A DNA stretch of 64,000 nucleotides from an uncultured Muribaculaceae bacterium (GTDB taxonomy: Bacteria; Bacteroidota; Bacteroidia; Bacteroidales; Muribaculaceae). Position numbers and translations under genes: made by a program. This document shows, one piece after another, positions 42,689 to 52,215 of this stretch (position 1 is the first letter of the stretch; every line of letters begins with the position of its first letter). The notes below the pieces were generated by a model that worked only from the letters and a program-made list of their open reading frames with translations, was not told where the DNA came from and made no database searches. The DNA is taken from positions 20,972 through 84,971 of the forward strand of contig CAJUDL010000012.1 of the NCBI GenBank assembly GCA_910585285.1, in the 5' to 3' direction.

Positions 42689-43762
42689 ATGGAAAACGAA
42701 AACAGTAATATCAATAAAATTTTTAACGACCTCGTAGATTTTTTCCAACGGGAGGAACGTATTGTCCCGGAAGAAAAGATTGTAAAGGGCTGGCGTGATG
42801 TTGAAAATCGTACTGAAACCAACCGGTCGCGTCGTCGTCACCGGATTATTGCTGTCTTAAGTGCTTCTGTCGCCGCAGCGGTGCTCATTTGTGTCGTGCT
42901 CTTTCCTTTCTGGCAGCATGGCGGTAAACTTGCACCCGGTAGGGATATATATACGTTTGCCAGAGAATCAAGTCTTGACACTGATAAACTTGTTTGCATC
43001 GTGCCAGGATGTGACACCGTGCGTATCGGGCAGCACAGAGCCAATATAACTTGTCAGCCGGATGGCTCTATTTCTGTCAACGACATTCAGATTTCTTCCG
43101 CTCATTCCACACCTTCTGACAAAGACTTCTGTCAGCTTCATGTGCCGGCAGGCGACAGGGCAGAGATAATGCTTGCCGACGGCACACGTATATTGGCAAA
43201 TTCAAATTCACATATAATATATCCCCATTCTTTCGCTAAGAATCGGCGCGAGATATATGTATCGGGAGAAGCATATCTTGAGGTTGCGCGAGACGAGAAA
43301 CGCCCCTTTGTGGTATTGACTCGTGATTTCAATGTCAAGGTTCTTGGCACTACTTTTAATGTAAATGCTTATGAAACCGACAGCTTGGCGAGTGTAGCTC
43401 TGGTTTCAGGCAATGTCGAGCTGAGTAGCGCGGTGTCTGGGAATGTGCGCCTTTCGTCTGGAGAGGTTGCAGAGATCAATGGAGGCGCGATAGGGAAACC
43501 CGTACGCGCTGACCTTTCTCCTTATGTCGGATGGACAAGGAATATCCTTGCCTATCAGTATGAATCCCTTGTAGATGTATGCAACCGACTCAGCGAACAT
43601 TATGGACGAGAATTCGTGCTTTCTCCAGAGGTCGCAGATATAAAAGTTAGCGGTAAGCTCTATCTCAAGGATGATCTTGACGCTTTGTTACGCGCTATAA
43701 TGTTCGTTACATCGGTTCAATTTGAGGAGAAGGATGGGAAAATATATGTCTATAAGAAGTGA
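42689..43762 (+). CDS. FecR family anti-sigma factor
   Basis: A 357-residue inner-membrane protein: cytosolic N terminus (about 1-50) with the sigma-binding region, one membrane helix (about 54-75, IIAVLSASVAAAVLICVVLF), and a periplasmic FecR domain (about 125-225, with DRAEIMLADGTRILANSNSH, then IYVSGEAYLEVARDEKRPF). The C-terminal DUF4974-like domain (about 285-357, RNILAYQYESLVDVCNRLSE) contacts the STN domain of SusC. It completes a trans-envelope relay from SusC to the ECF sigma factor. Confidence 0.93.
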   Translation: MENENSNINKIFNDLVDFFQREERIVPEEKIVKGWRDVENRTETNRSRRRHRIIAVLSASVAAAVLICVVLFPFWQHGGKLAPGRDIYTFARESSLDTDKLVCIVPGCDTVRIGQHRANITCQPDGSISVNDIQISSAHSTPSDKDFCQLHVPAGDRAEIMLADGTRILANSNSHIIYPHSFAKNRREIYVSGEAYLEVARDEKRPFVVLTRDFNVKVLGTTFNVNAYETDSLASVALVSGNVELSSAVSGNVRLSSGEVAEINGGAIGKPVRADLSPYVGWTRNILAYQYESLVDVCNRLSEHYGREFVLSPEVADIKVSGKLYLKDDLDALLRAIMFVTSVQFEEKDGKIYVYKK

Positions 43763-43781
43763 GACTGACTAAACTGACAAC

Positions 43782-43839
43782 GAAGTGATTTAAACTTTTT
43801 ACGAAAACCCAATAAAAGTGGAAAAATTTAAATCACTTC
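43782..43839. promoter_or_regulatory. Inverted repeat upstream of susC
   Basis: GAAGTGATTTAAA (43782-43794) and its exact complement TTTAAATCACTTC (43827-43839) are 32 bp apart, 20 bp after fecR and 124 bp before susC. The same 13-mer lies upstream of the sigma gene. It could be an operator pair or a hairpin in the fecR-susC mRNA. Confidence 0.55.
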
Positions 43840-43962
43840 AATCAAAAACACCTAACATTAGAACATACACATCGATTGTATCAGATAAATATCCGGAGTG
43901 AAGCTTTAATTCGCGACTAAAGATCTACTCCATATTATTAACCTTAAAACCAATGCAAATTC

Positions 43963-46900
43963 ATGGATAAAGTTTTAAGCATGAAATGCATTAGAAAGGG
44001 TATTCCCCGCCTGATGCTTTTCATTCTGTTGAGTGTTGTGTCTGTGCCCATGCAAGCCAACGCCAATGGAGACCGAGTGGATAATAAAGTCTTTACTGTC
44101 TCTGTTAAAGACAGGCCAGTAAAGGAAGTGCTGGATTATATAGAAAAGCACAGCGAGTATGTCTTCTTTTATTCTCCAAAGGCTATCAATACATCAAGAA
44201 AGGTGAGTGTTAATGTTTCAAATCAACGCATCACGTTGTTGCTTGATAAAATTTTTGCAGGTACTGATGTAAAATATGATATTGACGGATACCAGATATC
44301 GCTTAAAAGTGTTCCTACCTCAAAGAAGAATAAGAACGAAGTTCGTCCGACAGTGAGGAAAATAACTGGAAAGGTAATTGATGCGTCGAACAAAGAACCT
44401 CTAATAGGTGCTGTAGTGCAGCTTGAAAAGGGTGGCATCGGTGTGTCAACCAATATTGATGGGGCGTTCTCTCTGGATGTTCCCGAAGACAGAAACTTGT
44501 TGGTGTCGTATATTGGTTACGTGCCTCAGACAATAAAGCCGGGCAATAAAACTGATCTTGAGGTCAGCCTTGTTCCCGACAATAAACTTCTTGACGAGGT
44601 TGTGGTTATCGGTTATGGAACCACAACACGGAAGAACCTTACAACCTCGATTGCCTCGGTAAAGCCTGATAAAGTTTCCAAGGCAGCCAACAGCAGCGTG
44701 TCGAGTATGCTACTGGGACGTGCTGCCGGATTGCAAGCCACGGTTAACAGTACGCAGCCAGGAGGAGACATAAACATCTCGATTCGCGGAGGTGGAAATC
44801 CTATTTATGTGGTTGACGGTGTGGTTATGCCAAACTCATCACTTGAGCCGGGCAGTGGAGAAACAGGTTTGCCCGACAATGTGAAGCGGTCTGCGCTTGC
44901 CGGTTTGAATCCCGGTGATATCGAATCTATTGAGATCCTGAAAGATGCCTCAGCCGCGATTTATGGTATAGGCGCAGCAGATGGTGTTGTGCTCATCACT
45001 ACCAAGAAGGGCGCAGAAGGGAAACCAAGCATTACATACGAGGGAAGCTGGTCTTTGCAGAAGCGATATAACTATGGTTTGAACCGTCTCAACAGCCGCG
45101 ATTACATGAACCTTGTCAATGTTTTTGACAAAGAAAAATATCTACTCAACAACAATCAGTATCCATATGGCAATATCGCCTATGACGGCAAATGGTCTCC
45201 CGTCTTTTCTCAATCGCAGATAGATTCGGCAATTGATACAGATTGGCAGGATTATGTATTGAAATCCGGTCAGGTAAACAATCATTCCATCACAATCAGC
45301 GGCGGAACGCAGAAATTGAAATATTATCTCGGATTGAATTATTTTCAGGAAGACGGTATCATCCGCAATGCCGGAATGAGGAGATATTCGTTAAGAACAA
45401 GTGTGACCGCCCAGCTTTTCCCTTTTCTAAAGCTCACTACGATTGTCAATCTTAATGATAACAAATATGAGAATGCACTTGTAGGCGGTGACACCGGAAA
45501 TCAGGGAAACTCTGCTGCCGGATCGCTCTACTCAGCACTTCATTACCCCAAGTATCTCCCTGTATATGACGACAGAGGGGATTACACAATTTTCGGCAGG
45601 GTGCCTAATCCTGTGGCAACCTTGGCTATTAAGGATGAGTCGCGACAGAAGAGTTATTATGCGAATTTCGCGGTTGATTTAGATATAATCAAGAAGATGC
45701 TTTCCGTGCGCTTTATTTATGGTGTCAATAATGAAAATGGACGCCGCACTTCTTATGTGCCTAAAGATGTATATTTCGGTCTTGTTAAGAAATCACGTGG
45801 TAGTCTCGGATATGTGGAGCGTCAGAATGAAACATTGGAGGGGATGATAAACTTCAATCATACTTTCTGGGATGCTCTTGATGTGAATGCTGTAGTCGGA
45901 ATGGGGCGTTATGTAGATAAGGGCAACGGCATGACCGTTTCCTATCAGAATGCCAACGATATGATTCAGGATACGAATCTTGGTGCGGCGGATGGACCTT
46001 TCACTCCTACTTCTTACAAATACGAGAATGAAAAGCGGTCGCAATTCGCGAGAGCATCGTTTATTCTTTTTGACAAATATGTGCTTGCGGCAACTCTTCG
46101 TCGTGATGGCACCGATAAATTCTTCGATAAAAAGAAATATTCATGGTTCCCCTCGGTGTCTGTTGCATGGAAACTCTCACAAGAATCATTCCTCCGCGAT
46201 CTTGACTGGCTTGGAATGCTAAAGTTGCGCGCAAGTTATGGAGAAACGGGCAGCGACAACCTCGGTTCTACGCTTTACGGCACGGTTGGTGTGTCGCGTG
46301 AAGATGTCAAGTTTTCCAACAGTAGTGTCACATATGTGCCGTTTGTGTTGCTGAGCGGAAGCTATGATGACGTGACATGGCAGAAAACAACCATGAAGAA
46401 TATCGGTCTTGATTTTTCTGTTCTTGACGACCGTTTGTCGGGAAGTTTCGACGTGTTCAGAAACGATGTTACAAACATGCTCGGTTATGCTCCGACATCT
46501 TTGTTGAATATGTATGGTCTGCGACCCATCAATGGAGCTCATTACAAACGTACGGGAGTTGAACTCTCACTTAACTCCAGAAATATCCAGACTCAGGATT
46601 TTACATGGACCACATCACTTGCATTATCGCATTATCGTGCCAACTGGGTTGAGCGTATGCCTAATTATGATTATCAGACTTATCAGAAAAGGGAGAACGA
46701 ACCCATGAGTGCCTATTATTATTACAATACTACGGGCATCATCAACGTGGACAGGAGTAACATGCCGGATTCACAGCGGTCGCTTCCCCTTGATGCGCAG
46801 AAACCCGGATTCCCGATTATTGAAGATAAAAACGGAAATGGCGTAATCGATGAGGGTGATATTTACATGGACGATCTTCTTCCCAAACTTTATTATGGTT

Positions 46901-47397
46901 TCGGCAATACATTCACATACAAGAACTGGGATCTCGACATATATATGTATGGTCAGCTTGGAGTAGAGAAGTATAACAACACTCATGCTGCGAATTGCTC
47001 CTCCGGCAATCTCGCTGCGGGCATCAGTGCCGCCAACCCCACGGATTATGCATTCACCGCCTGGAATTCACAGACAAATCCTAATGGATCAAGTCCCGGC
47101 ATAGCCATGAAGGATGTCACTATGCCCGGAAATGCTCCGATAAAGGTGTTTTATGAAAAAGCAGACTTCTTGCGTATCAGAAACATCACTTTGGGTTACA
47201 CTTTCGATGCAAGGAAATGGAAGATCTTCAAGGGTTATCTGAAGAGTATCCGACTTTTCGCCGATGTGCAGAATCCATTTACTTTCACAGGTTTCTCAGG
47301 TGATGACCCCGAAATAACAGTAGCATCAAACATGCTGTCTGGGTGTAACTATCCCCAGCTCAGATGCTATTCTTTCGGAGTGAAGATTCAGTTTTAA
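43963..47397 (+). CDS. SusC/RagA-type TonB-linked outer-membrane transporter with STN domain
   Basis: A 1144-residue importer for oligosaccharides. After the signal peptide (ends near MQANA) come an STN/secretin-like signalling domain (about 41-115, VFTVSVKDRPVKEVLDYIEK), a carboxypeptidase-regulatory-like domain (about 133-210, ITGKVIDASNKEPLIGAVVQ), the TonB-box region LLDEVVVIGYGTTTRKNLTT, the plug (ISIRGGGNPIYVVDGVVMP; SIEILKDASAAIYGIGAADG) and the barrel ending YPQLRCYSFGVKIQF. The STN domain is what links it to FecR. susD follows after 22 bp. Confidence 0.96.
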   Translation: MDKVLSMKCIRKGIPRLMLFILLSVVSVPMQANANGDRVDNKVFTVSVKDRPVKEVLDYIEKHSEYVFFYSPKAINTSRKVSVNVSNQRITLLLDKIFAGTDVKYDIDGYQISLKSVPTSKKNKNEVRPTVRKITGKVIDASNKEPLIGAVVQLEKGGIGVSTNIDGAFSLDVPEDRNLLVSYIGYVPQTIKPGNKTDLEVSLVPDNKLLDEVVVIGYGTTTRKNLTTSIASVKPDKVSKAANSSVSSMLLGRAAGLQATVNSTQPGGDINISIRGGGNPIYVVDGVVMPNSSLEPGSGETGLPDNVKRSALAGLNPGDIESIEILKDASAAIYGIGAADGVVLITTKKGAEGKPSITYEGSWSLQKRYNYGLNRLNSRDYMNLVNVFDKEKYLLNNNQYPYGNIAYDGKWSPVFSQSQIDSAIDTDWQDYVLKSGQVNNHSITISGGTQKLKYYLGLNYFQEDGIIRNAGMRRYSLRTSVTAQLFPFLKLTTIVNLNDNKYENALVGGDTGNQGNSAAGSLYSALHYPKYLPVYDDRGDYTIFGRVPNPVATLAIKDESRQKSYYANFAVDLDIIKKMLSVRFIYGVNNENGRRTSYVPKDVYFGLVKKSRGSLGYVERQNETLEGMINFNHTFWDALDVNAVVGMGRYVDKGNGMTVSYQNANDMIQDTNLGAADGPFTPTSYKYENEKRSQFARASFILFDKYVLAATLRRDGTDKFFDKKKYSWFPSVSVAWKLSQESFLRDLDWLGMLKLRASYGETGSDNLGSTLYGTVGVSREDVKFSNSSVTYVPFVLLSGSYDDVTWQKTTMKNIGLDFSVLDDRLSGSFDVFRNDVTNMLGYAPTSLLNMYGLRPINGAHYKRTGVELSLNSRNIQTQDFTWTTSLALSHYRANWVERMPNYDYQTYQKRENEPMSAYYYYNTTGIINVDRSNMPDSQRSLPLDAQKPGFPIIEDKNGNGVIDEGDIYMDDLLPKLYYGFGNTFTYKNWDLDIYMYGQLGVEKYNNTHAANCSSGNLAAGISAANPTDYAFTAWNSQTNPNGSSPGIAMKDVTMPGNAPIKVFYEKADFLRIRNITLGYTFDARKWKIFKGYLKSIRLFADVQNPFTFTGFSGDDPEITVASNMLSGCNYPQLRCYSFGVKIQF

Positions 47398-47419
47398 CCA
47401 TTCAATCTAACCAACATAT

Positions 47420-49066
47420 ATGAAAATAAAGATATTATGCCCCTTGCTGATGGCCATGGCAGTCATGATGACGGGGTGTGAAAACAATTTCGATGCCAAG
47501 ATCTACGGCAGTCTGATGCAGGGGCAGTATCCTTCTACTGAAAGTGAGTATGTCTCCTATATGATGACATGTTATATGCCGTTCAACACCACTTTTACTT
47601 ACACGATAAATGATGGCACTGGTATGCACGGCTGGTATATCGCCACAGGTGGTGACATCCGGTTTTTCGACTCCACTTCGGATATTATGGCTCCCGGCTA
47701 CTCCCGATGTAATGGAGAATGGCTTCAATTATCGAAGGCGGATTATGAGAACTGCATACATTACTGGCGTGGATGGGTAAGTGATGACAGTAGTCCCAAC
47801 CATTTTATGAAAACTGCAGAAATCACAAGGTTCACGGAGATAATAAGTGTTCTTGAGAAGGCTCCGGAGGAGGTGTTGTCGTCGGAGAAAAAGAACTCTC
47901 TTTTAGGAGAGGCTCGTCTATGTCGAGGCATGATGTTGTATTATCTGCTGCATGTTTATGGCCCTGTCCCTGTCATATTGGATCCGGCTCTTGTTTTCGA
48001 TGACATGGCGCAGCGCACTACAGTGCGTCCAACTCTTGAACAGATGTGTTCATATGTTTACGACGATCTGTCGTATGCCGCTGAAAACGCTCCCGAAATT
48101 CAAACGGATAAAGGGCGTTACACACGGGATTATGCTCGGTTCTGCCTGATGAGGCATTGTCTTAACGAAGGTTCGCATATGACCGGATATTACGACAAAG
48201 GTCTGCAAATGTTTAATGAACTTAAGGGTAAATACGAACTTTTTAAAGGTGGCGCCAACCCTTGTGCGGATCTTTATAAGAACGCCAATAAATTTAATTG
48301 CGAAATCATAATGGCAGTGAGCTGCGATCCTTTGGCAGATGGATCTCCAAAACATGGCAACGCAAATATTCTGTCGATGTGTACAGTTCCATGGGATGCC
48401 TCCGACAGGGATCCAAACGGAAATCCCACTGTCTTCTATCCGCAGAACGGCGGTTGGCAGGCTTTCTATAATGTGGCTAAGAAATTTTATGATGGCTTTG
48501 AAGATAAGGATTTGCGCAAACGTCTGATCGTGACAGAGTGGTGGACAAAAAGCGGAGAGAAGATTACACCAAATGATCTCGGAACAAAATGGGATGGCTA
48601 TATCTGCAACAAGTTCCCGATCGAGACTTCTGGTTCTTTTCAGGGAACGGATATTCCAATTGCTCGTTGGGCGGATGCATTGCTGATGTTCGCCGAACTC
48701 TCCGTTCGTAAAACCAATGCCGCTCCATCGGCAGATGCAGTTGATGCAGTGAATCAGGTCCGCAGGCGCGCTGGTCTTGGCGATCTCTCCGGGTCAGATA
48801 TATCAAGCGCAGAAGGCTTCCTTAATGCAATTCTTACCGAGCGTGGACATGAACTCTTTTATGAGGGTTGCCGCAAGATCGACTTGATACGTTTCAACCG
48901 TTATGCCCGCGACACCAAAAAAGTCAAAGGTCTTGTGCCCACACGTCAGTATGTTCCGCTTCCCAATTATGCTATTGAGGCAGCCCGTGCGAACGGTTGT
49001 GAACTTGATCAGTATTACACGCGTCCCGACTGGGATTTTGACCGCAGTCAGGCACAAGGAATGTAA
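47420..49066 (+). CDS. SusD/RagB-type glycan-binding surface lipoprotein
   Basis: A 548-residue surface lipoprotein that lids the SusC pore and binds the glycan. The lipobox is MMTGC. Family features include the TPR-like helices (LLGEARLCRGMMLYYLLHVYG) and the C-terminal motifs PIARWADALLMFAEL, AVDAVNQVRRRAGLGDL, ILTERGHELFYEGCRKIDLI and RFNRYARDTKK. The N-terminal insertion around residues 30-130 is rich in aromatic residues and may hold the binding face. It forms the canonical SusC-SusD pair. Confidence 0.95.
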   Translation: MKIKILCPLLMAMAVMMTGCENNFDAKIYGSLMQGQYPSTESEYVSYMMTCYMPFNTTFTYTINDGTGMHGWYIATGGDIRFFDSTSDIMAPGYSRCNGEWLQLSKADYENCIHYWRGWVSDDSSPNHFMKTAEITRFTEIISVLEKAPEEVLSSEKKNSLLGEARLCRGMMLYYLLHVYGPVPVILDPALVFDDMAQRTTVRPTLEQMCSYVYDDLSYAAENAPEIQTDKGRYTRDYARFCLMRHCLNEGSHMTGYYDKGLQMFNELKGKYELFKGGANPCADLYKNANKFNCEIIMAVSCDPLADGSPKHGNANILSMCTVPWDASDRDPNGNPTVFYPQNGGWQAFYNVAKKFYDGFEDKDLRKRLIVTEWWTKSGEKITPNDLGTKWDGYICNKFPIETSGSFQGTDIPIARWADALLMFAELSVRKTNAAPSADAVDAVNQVRRRAGLGDLSGSDISSAEGFLNAILTERGHELFYEGCRKIDLIRFNRYARDTKKVKGLVPTRQYVPLPNYAIEAARANGCELDQYYTRPDWDFDRSQAQGM

Positions 49067-49098
49067 TGCAGTGTTTAATAAGTAATTGATTGAATAAA

Positions 49099-50100
49099 AT
49101 GAAAAAAACATATATGAATCTGATATCATGTTTAATATTCGGACTCGTGGCGTGTGGTTGCGAATCATCCGAACCTCAGACTCAAATCGAAAAGCCTGTA
49201 GAGGCAACCGACGGTGGTTATCTTTTCGCTCATATGACGGATGATAATTACGGCTCAATTTTCTATAGCGTATCCCGTGATGCTTACAATTGGGAGACCC
49301 TTAACGACGGACGCACGGTGTTGCCTGCATATTATGGACATCCGGATATTTGCAAAGGACGTGATGGATATTATATGATAAGTGTGAAGAAAGGCACAGG
49401 CATACCGTTGCTGTGGCATTCTGCCGATCTGGTGAACTGGAAAAACACCAAACTTGCAAAATCGGTGTTTAATAAAATCAAGGAACTTCACGGCTACACC
49501 AATGAGGAGACCTATTATGGCGCTCCGAAAATGTTTTATGACGAGCCGAGTGATCAGTATATCATTACGTGGCATGCGGGTTTGACAGGTGATGATAGCG
49601 ATGCCCGCGAATGGGACAGCAAGCGCACTTTCTACACGTTGACTAAAGATTTCAAGACTTTCTCAGATCCTCAGTTTCTGTTCTCTTTCACTGGCGCAGA
49701 CGAGGATATGGCCACCATCGACGTGATTATACGCCGTCAGGGGGATTCATATTATGCCATAATGAAAGATGAACGCACTCAGGATGCTGCTCCGGAGACG
49801 GGTAAGACCATAAGGATTGCTAAGTCTCCTGCTCTGACGGGACCTTATTCCAATCCGGGCGCACGCATCACTCCACTTGATCGCTGGCATGAGGCTCCGA
49901 TCGTAGTCCCGACTGTTAATGGCAATGGATTCTATCTCTTCTCGGAAAATTATCCTCATCAATATGACATGTTTGAGGCAGAATCGCTTGATGGTCCCTG
50001 GAAGGAAAGATATTTTGCCGGACCCAAAGCGCGTCATGGATGCATGTTGCGTGTGAATGAGACAGAGTATCAGGCGATTCTTAAAGCGTATAAACAATGA
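49099..50100 (+). CDS. GH43-like (clan GH-F) five-bladed propeller glycosidase, lipoprotein
   Basis: A 333-residue lipoprotein (lipobox GLVACG) with a five-bladed propeller pattern. Putative catalytic positions are the aspartate in YGHPDICKGRDGYYM, an aspartate in the second blade region (YGAPKMFYDEPSDQYI) and the glutamate in RWHEAPIVV, the EAP arrangement typical of GH43 and relatives. The substrate (arabinose, xylose or galactose linkages) cannot be fixed. ATG 49099 is chosen over TTG 49090. It overlaps the next gene by 4 bp (ATGA). Confidence 0.75.
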   Translation: MKKTYMNLISCLIFGLVACGCESSEPQTQIEKPVEATDGGYLFAHMTDDNYGSIFYSVSRDAYNWETLNDGRTVLPAYYGHPDICKGRDGYYMISVKKGTGIPLLWHSADLVNWKNTKLAKSVFNKIKELHGYTNEETYYGAPKMFYDEPSDQYIITWHAGLTGDDSDAREWDSKRTFYTLTKDFKTFSDPQFLFSFTGADEDMATIDVIIRRQGDSYYAIMKDERTQDAAPETGKTIRIAKSPALTGPYSNPGARITPLDRWHEAPIVVPTVNGNGFYLFSENYPHQYDMFEAESLDGPWKERYFAGPKARHGCMLRVNETEYQAILKAYKQ

Positions 50101-52190
50101 AAAACCGGGAAATTATGATAAAAAGGATATTGTTGTCGGTGATAATGTGTCTGACTTTGGGGTTGTTGTCTTCATGTTCGGATGACATTAACCGCCCTGA
50201 TGAATGGCCGGAATGGCCCGGGAAGAGTGTTGTGAAAATCAACGGGAAAGAATTGTCGGATACGTATTATGAGAAATTCAACGGCATGCGGGTTTCGCTA
50301 AGCGAGGGCGCGGCGGTGAATTTCGAGGGACTCGGAAAATTAAAGTACTCTCTGCAGAATCATTTCTGGGATGTACAGGGGGACGATAAGGCTGTTTTCA
50401 AAGGAGCCACCGGAGAATATGACCTTATATATGATCATCTTAATTCACTGCTATATGTGGAGAATCCTGAGGTGAAATATCCGGATGCATTGTATGTAAT
50501 AGGTGAACAACTCGGACACTCCGGGGCGACAGAGTCAATTTCTACATCATGGTCGATTGATGCTCCCGATAATGTTCAGAGCTGTAGGAAAATTTCGCAG
50601 GATAAGTATCAGATAAGTCTTTATCTTGCAAGTGGTTTCAAGTTCAAATTCTTCAAGCATCATGGTTGGGGTGATCATGGGGTCATCGAGATCTGGGCAG
50701 AAGATCTGACTTTGAATCAACCAACACTTATCACCGGAACGGGAGATTTCTGTGCCGGTCCGCTTTTCCAGGCTGGTGTTTATGATATCACGGTTGATCT
50801 TGCGGCAAAAACTCTTGATATGGAGAGTCGGGTTCCCGTACCGGAGGAAGAATTTTTTGTAAACGGAGAGCTGATGCAACCGTGGGGTCAGTATCTTCAT
50901 GTGCATAAAAAATTTACCAAAGGCGAGGAAGTTGTATTTTCCAACTTTGGTGGTATTAGTGAGATGGTGCAGCCCGAATTCTATGATGTAAAATCGGATG
51001 TGGAAGGTAAAGCCGTGTTCCTTGGTCTTTCCGGAGATTATGACATATATTTCGATGTTGCCAATATGCTTATATACACTGAGGCACCGACAATGAATGG
51101 TTTCAATGGTGAATGCATGTGGGTAACCGGTGATGGTCTCGGACATCCGAAAGCGAAGAGTGCAACTGTCGGTTCATGGAAACTTACAGAGCCAACCGGT
51201 TCGATCCAGATGAAAAAAGCGGGAGAAGGAATTTATGAAGCCACATTGTATCTCAGAGAGGGATTTTGTGCCAAGTTCTACAAGAGCCGGGACTGGGGAA
51301 GTGCAAGTTCGACAGAACTTGTGGAACCGATGCCTGCATCTCTTTTCCGCAAAGGTATTTCCGGCACACAGGAGCATTGTGTTTTCACCGGAGACCTTAT
51401 CCCGGGAGATTCCTTTAAGGCGGGTGTCTACACGGTGAGAGCTGATTATAACAATAAGATTGTATATGCCGTTGGGCATCTTTCTGATGATCTGATTCGT
51501 TCAGTTGAATATAAGGTGAATGGCGTTCCCATGACCGACAGTAAGTATGCAGGTTTCAAGGAAGTTGTATTGAACCTTACAAAAGGTCAGAAAATGAAAT
51601 TCGAGAATCTCCCGGATATTGATTATATGCTTCAGCCGGAATATTATGAAAAGCAGGAAGACGGATCTTATGTCTTCAAGGCTATGAGCGGAGAGTATCG
51701 TCTCATTTATGATGCTGATGTCAGTGAGTATATATGGACAGAACGCACGTCTCAGAACGGACTTTGGATTACCGGTCAGTATTTCGGTCATCCAAAATTC
51801 GGAGGTTGGAATGCAGGAGATCCCAATAATTCACCATATGTGTCGCCGGGATGGAGTTGGGACAATCCGCGTCAGTATTTGTGTTGTGCGGAAATATCTT
51901 CAGGTGTATATGAGACCACATTTATACTGCACAGCAGCTGGGCGCAACTCACCTTGTATGGAGAGAGAGGCTGGTCAAACGTGTTGAAATCAAGCGAAGT
52001 GAACATTACAGATACAAGCTCGTTTGGACGTTCATATTTCTGGTCGGACGGCGTTGGGAATGACACCAACTTCGGTTGCACTGTGGGAAACATTGGCGAG
52101 CAATATGGAGTATATCGACTTCATATCGATACCAATAAAACTCCCGTTGAAGTGAAACCAGTCCTGATGGATGGTTTCGGTCATCATTGA
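50097..52190 (+). CDS. SusE/F-like surface lipoprotein with three tandem modules
   Basis: A 697-residue lipoprotein (lipobox LLSSC) made of three copies of a ~210-residue module starting near residues 45, 250 and 467. Each begins with a VNG strand (VVKINGKEL, EFFVNGELM, EYKVNGVPM), passes GEYDLIYD/GDYDIYFD/GEYRLIYD, and then YVIGEQLGHSGA/WVTGDGLGHPKA/WITGQYFGHPKF. The second half of each module, with paired W and K residues (FKFFKHHGWGDHG), resembles the starch-binding SusE/F fold. The position after SusD fits a glycan-binding role. Family assignment is by pattern only. Confidence 0.75.
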   Translation: MKNREIMIKRILLSVIMCLTLGLLSSCSDDINRPDEWPEWPGKSVVKINGKELSDTYYEKFNGMRVSLSEGAAVNFEGLGKLKYSLQNHFWDVQGDDKAVFKGATGEYDLIYDHLNSLLYVENPEVKYPDALYVIGEQLGHSGATESISTSWSIDAPDNVQSCRKISQDKYQISLYLASGFKFKFFKHHGWGDHGVIEIWAEDLTLNQPTLITGTGDFCAGPLFQAGVYDITVDLAAKTLDMESRVPVPEEEFFVNGELMQPWGQYLHVHKKFTKGEEVVFSNFGGISEMVQPEFYDVKSDVEGKAVFLGLSGDYDIYFDVANMLIYTEAPTMNGFNGECMWVTGDGLGHPKAKSATVGSWKLTEPTGSIQMKKAGEGIYEATLYLREGFCAKFYKSRDWGSASSTELVEPMPASLFRKGISGTQEHCVFTGDLIPGDSFKAGVYTVRADYNNKIVYAVGHLSDDLIRSVEYKVNGVPMTDSKYAGFKEVVLNLTKGQKMKFENLPDIDYMLQPEYYEKQEDGSYVFKAMSGEYRLIYDADVSEYIWTERTSQNGLWITGQYFGHPKFGGWNAGDPNNSPYVSPGWSWDNPRQYLCCAEISSGVYETTFILHSSWAQLTLYGERGWSNVLKSSEVNITDTSSFGRSYFWSDGVGNDTNFGCTVGNIGEQYGVYRLHIDTNKTPVEVKPVLMDGFGHH

Positions 52191-52215
52191 TGTCACAAAA
52201 CAATTGTGAATAAAA

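Noticed and set aside
50547..51146. 199-codon minus-strand ORF inside the SusE/F-like gene
   Set aside because: The three-fold repeat pattern belongs to the + frame; the antisense frame is incidental.
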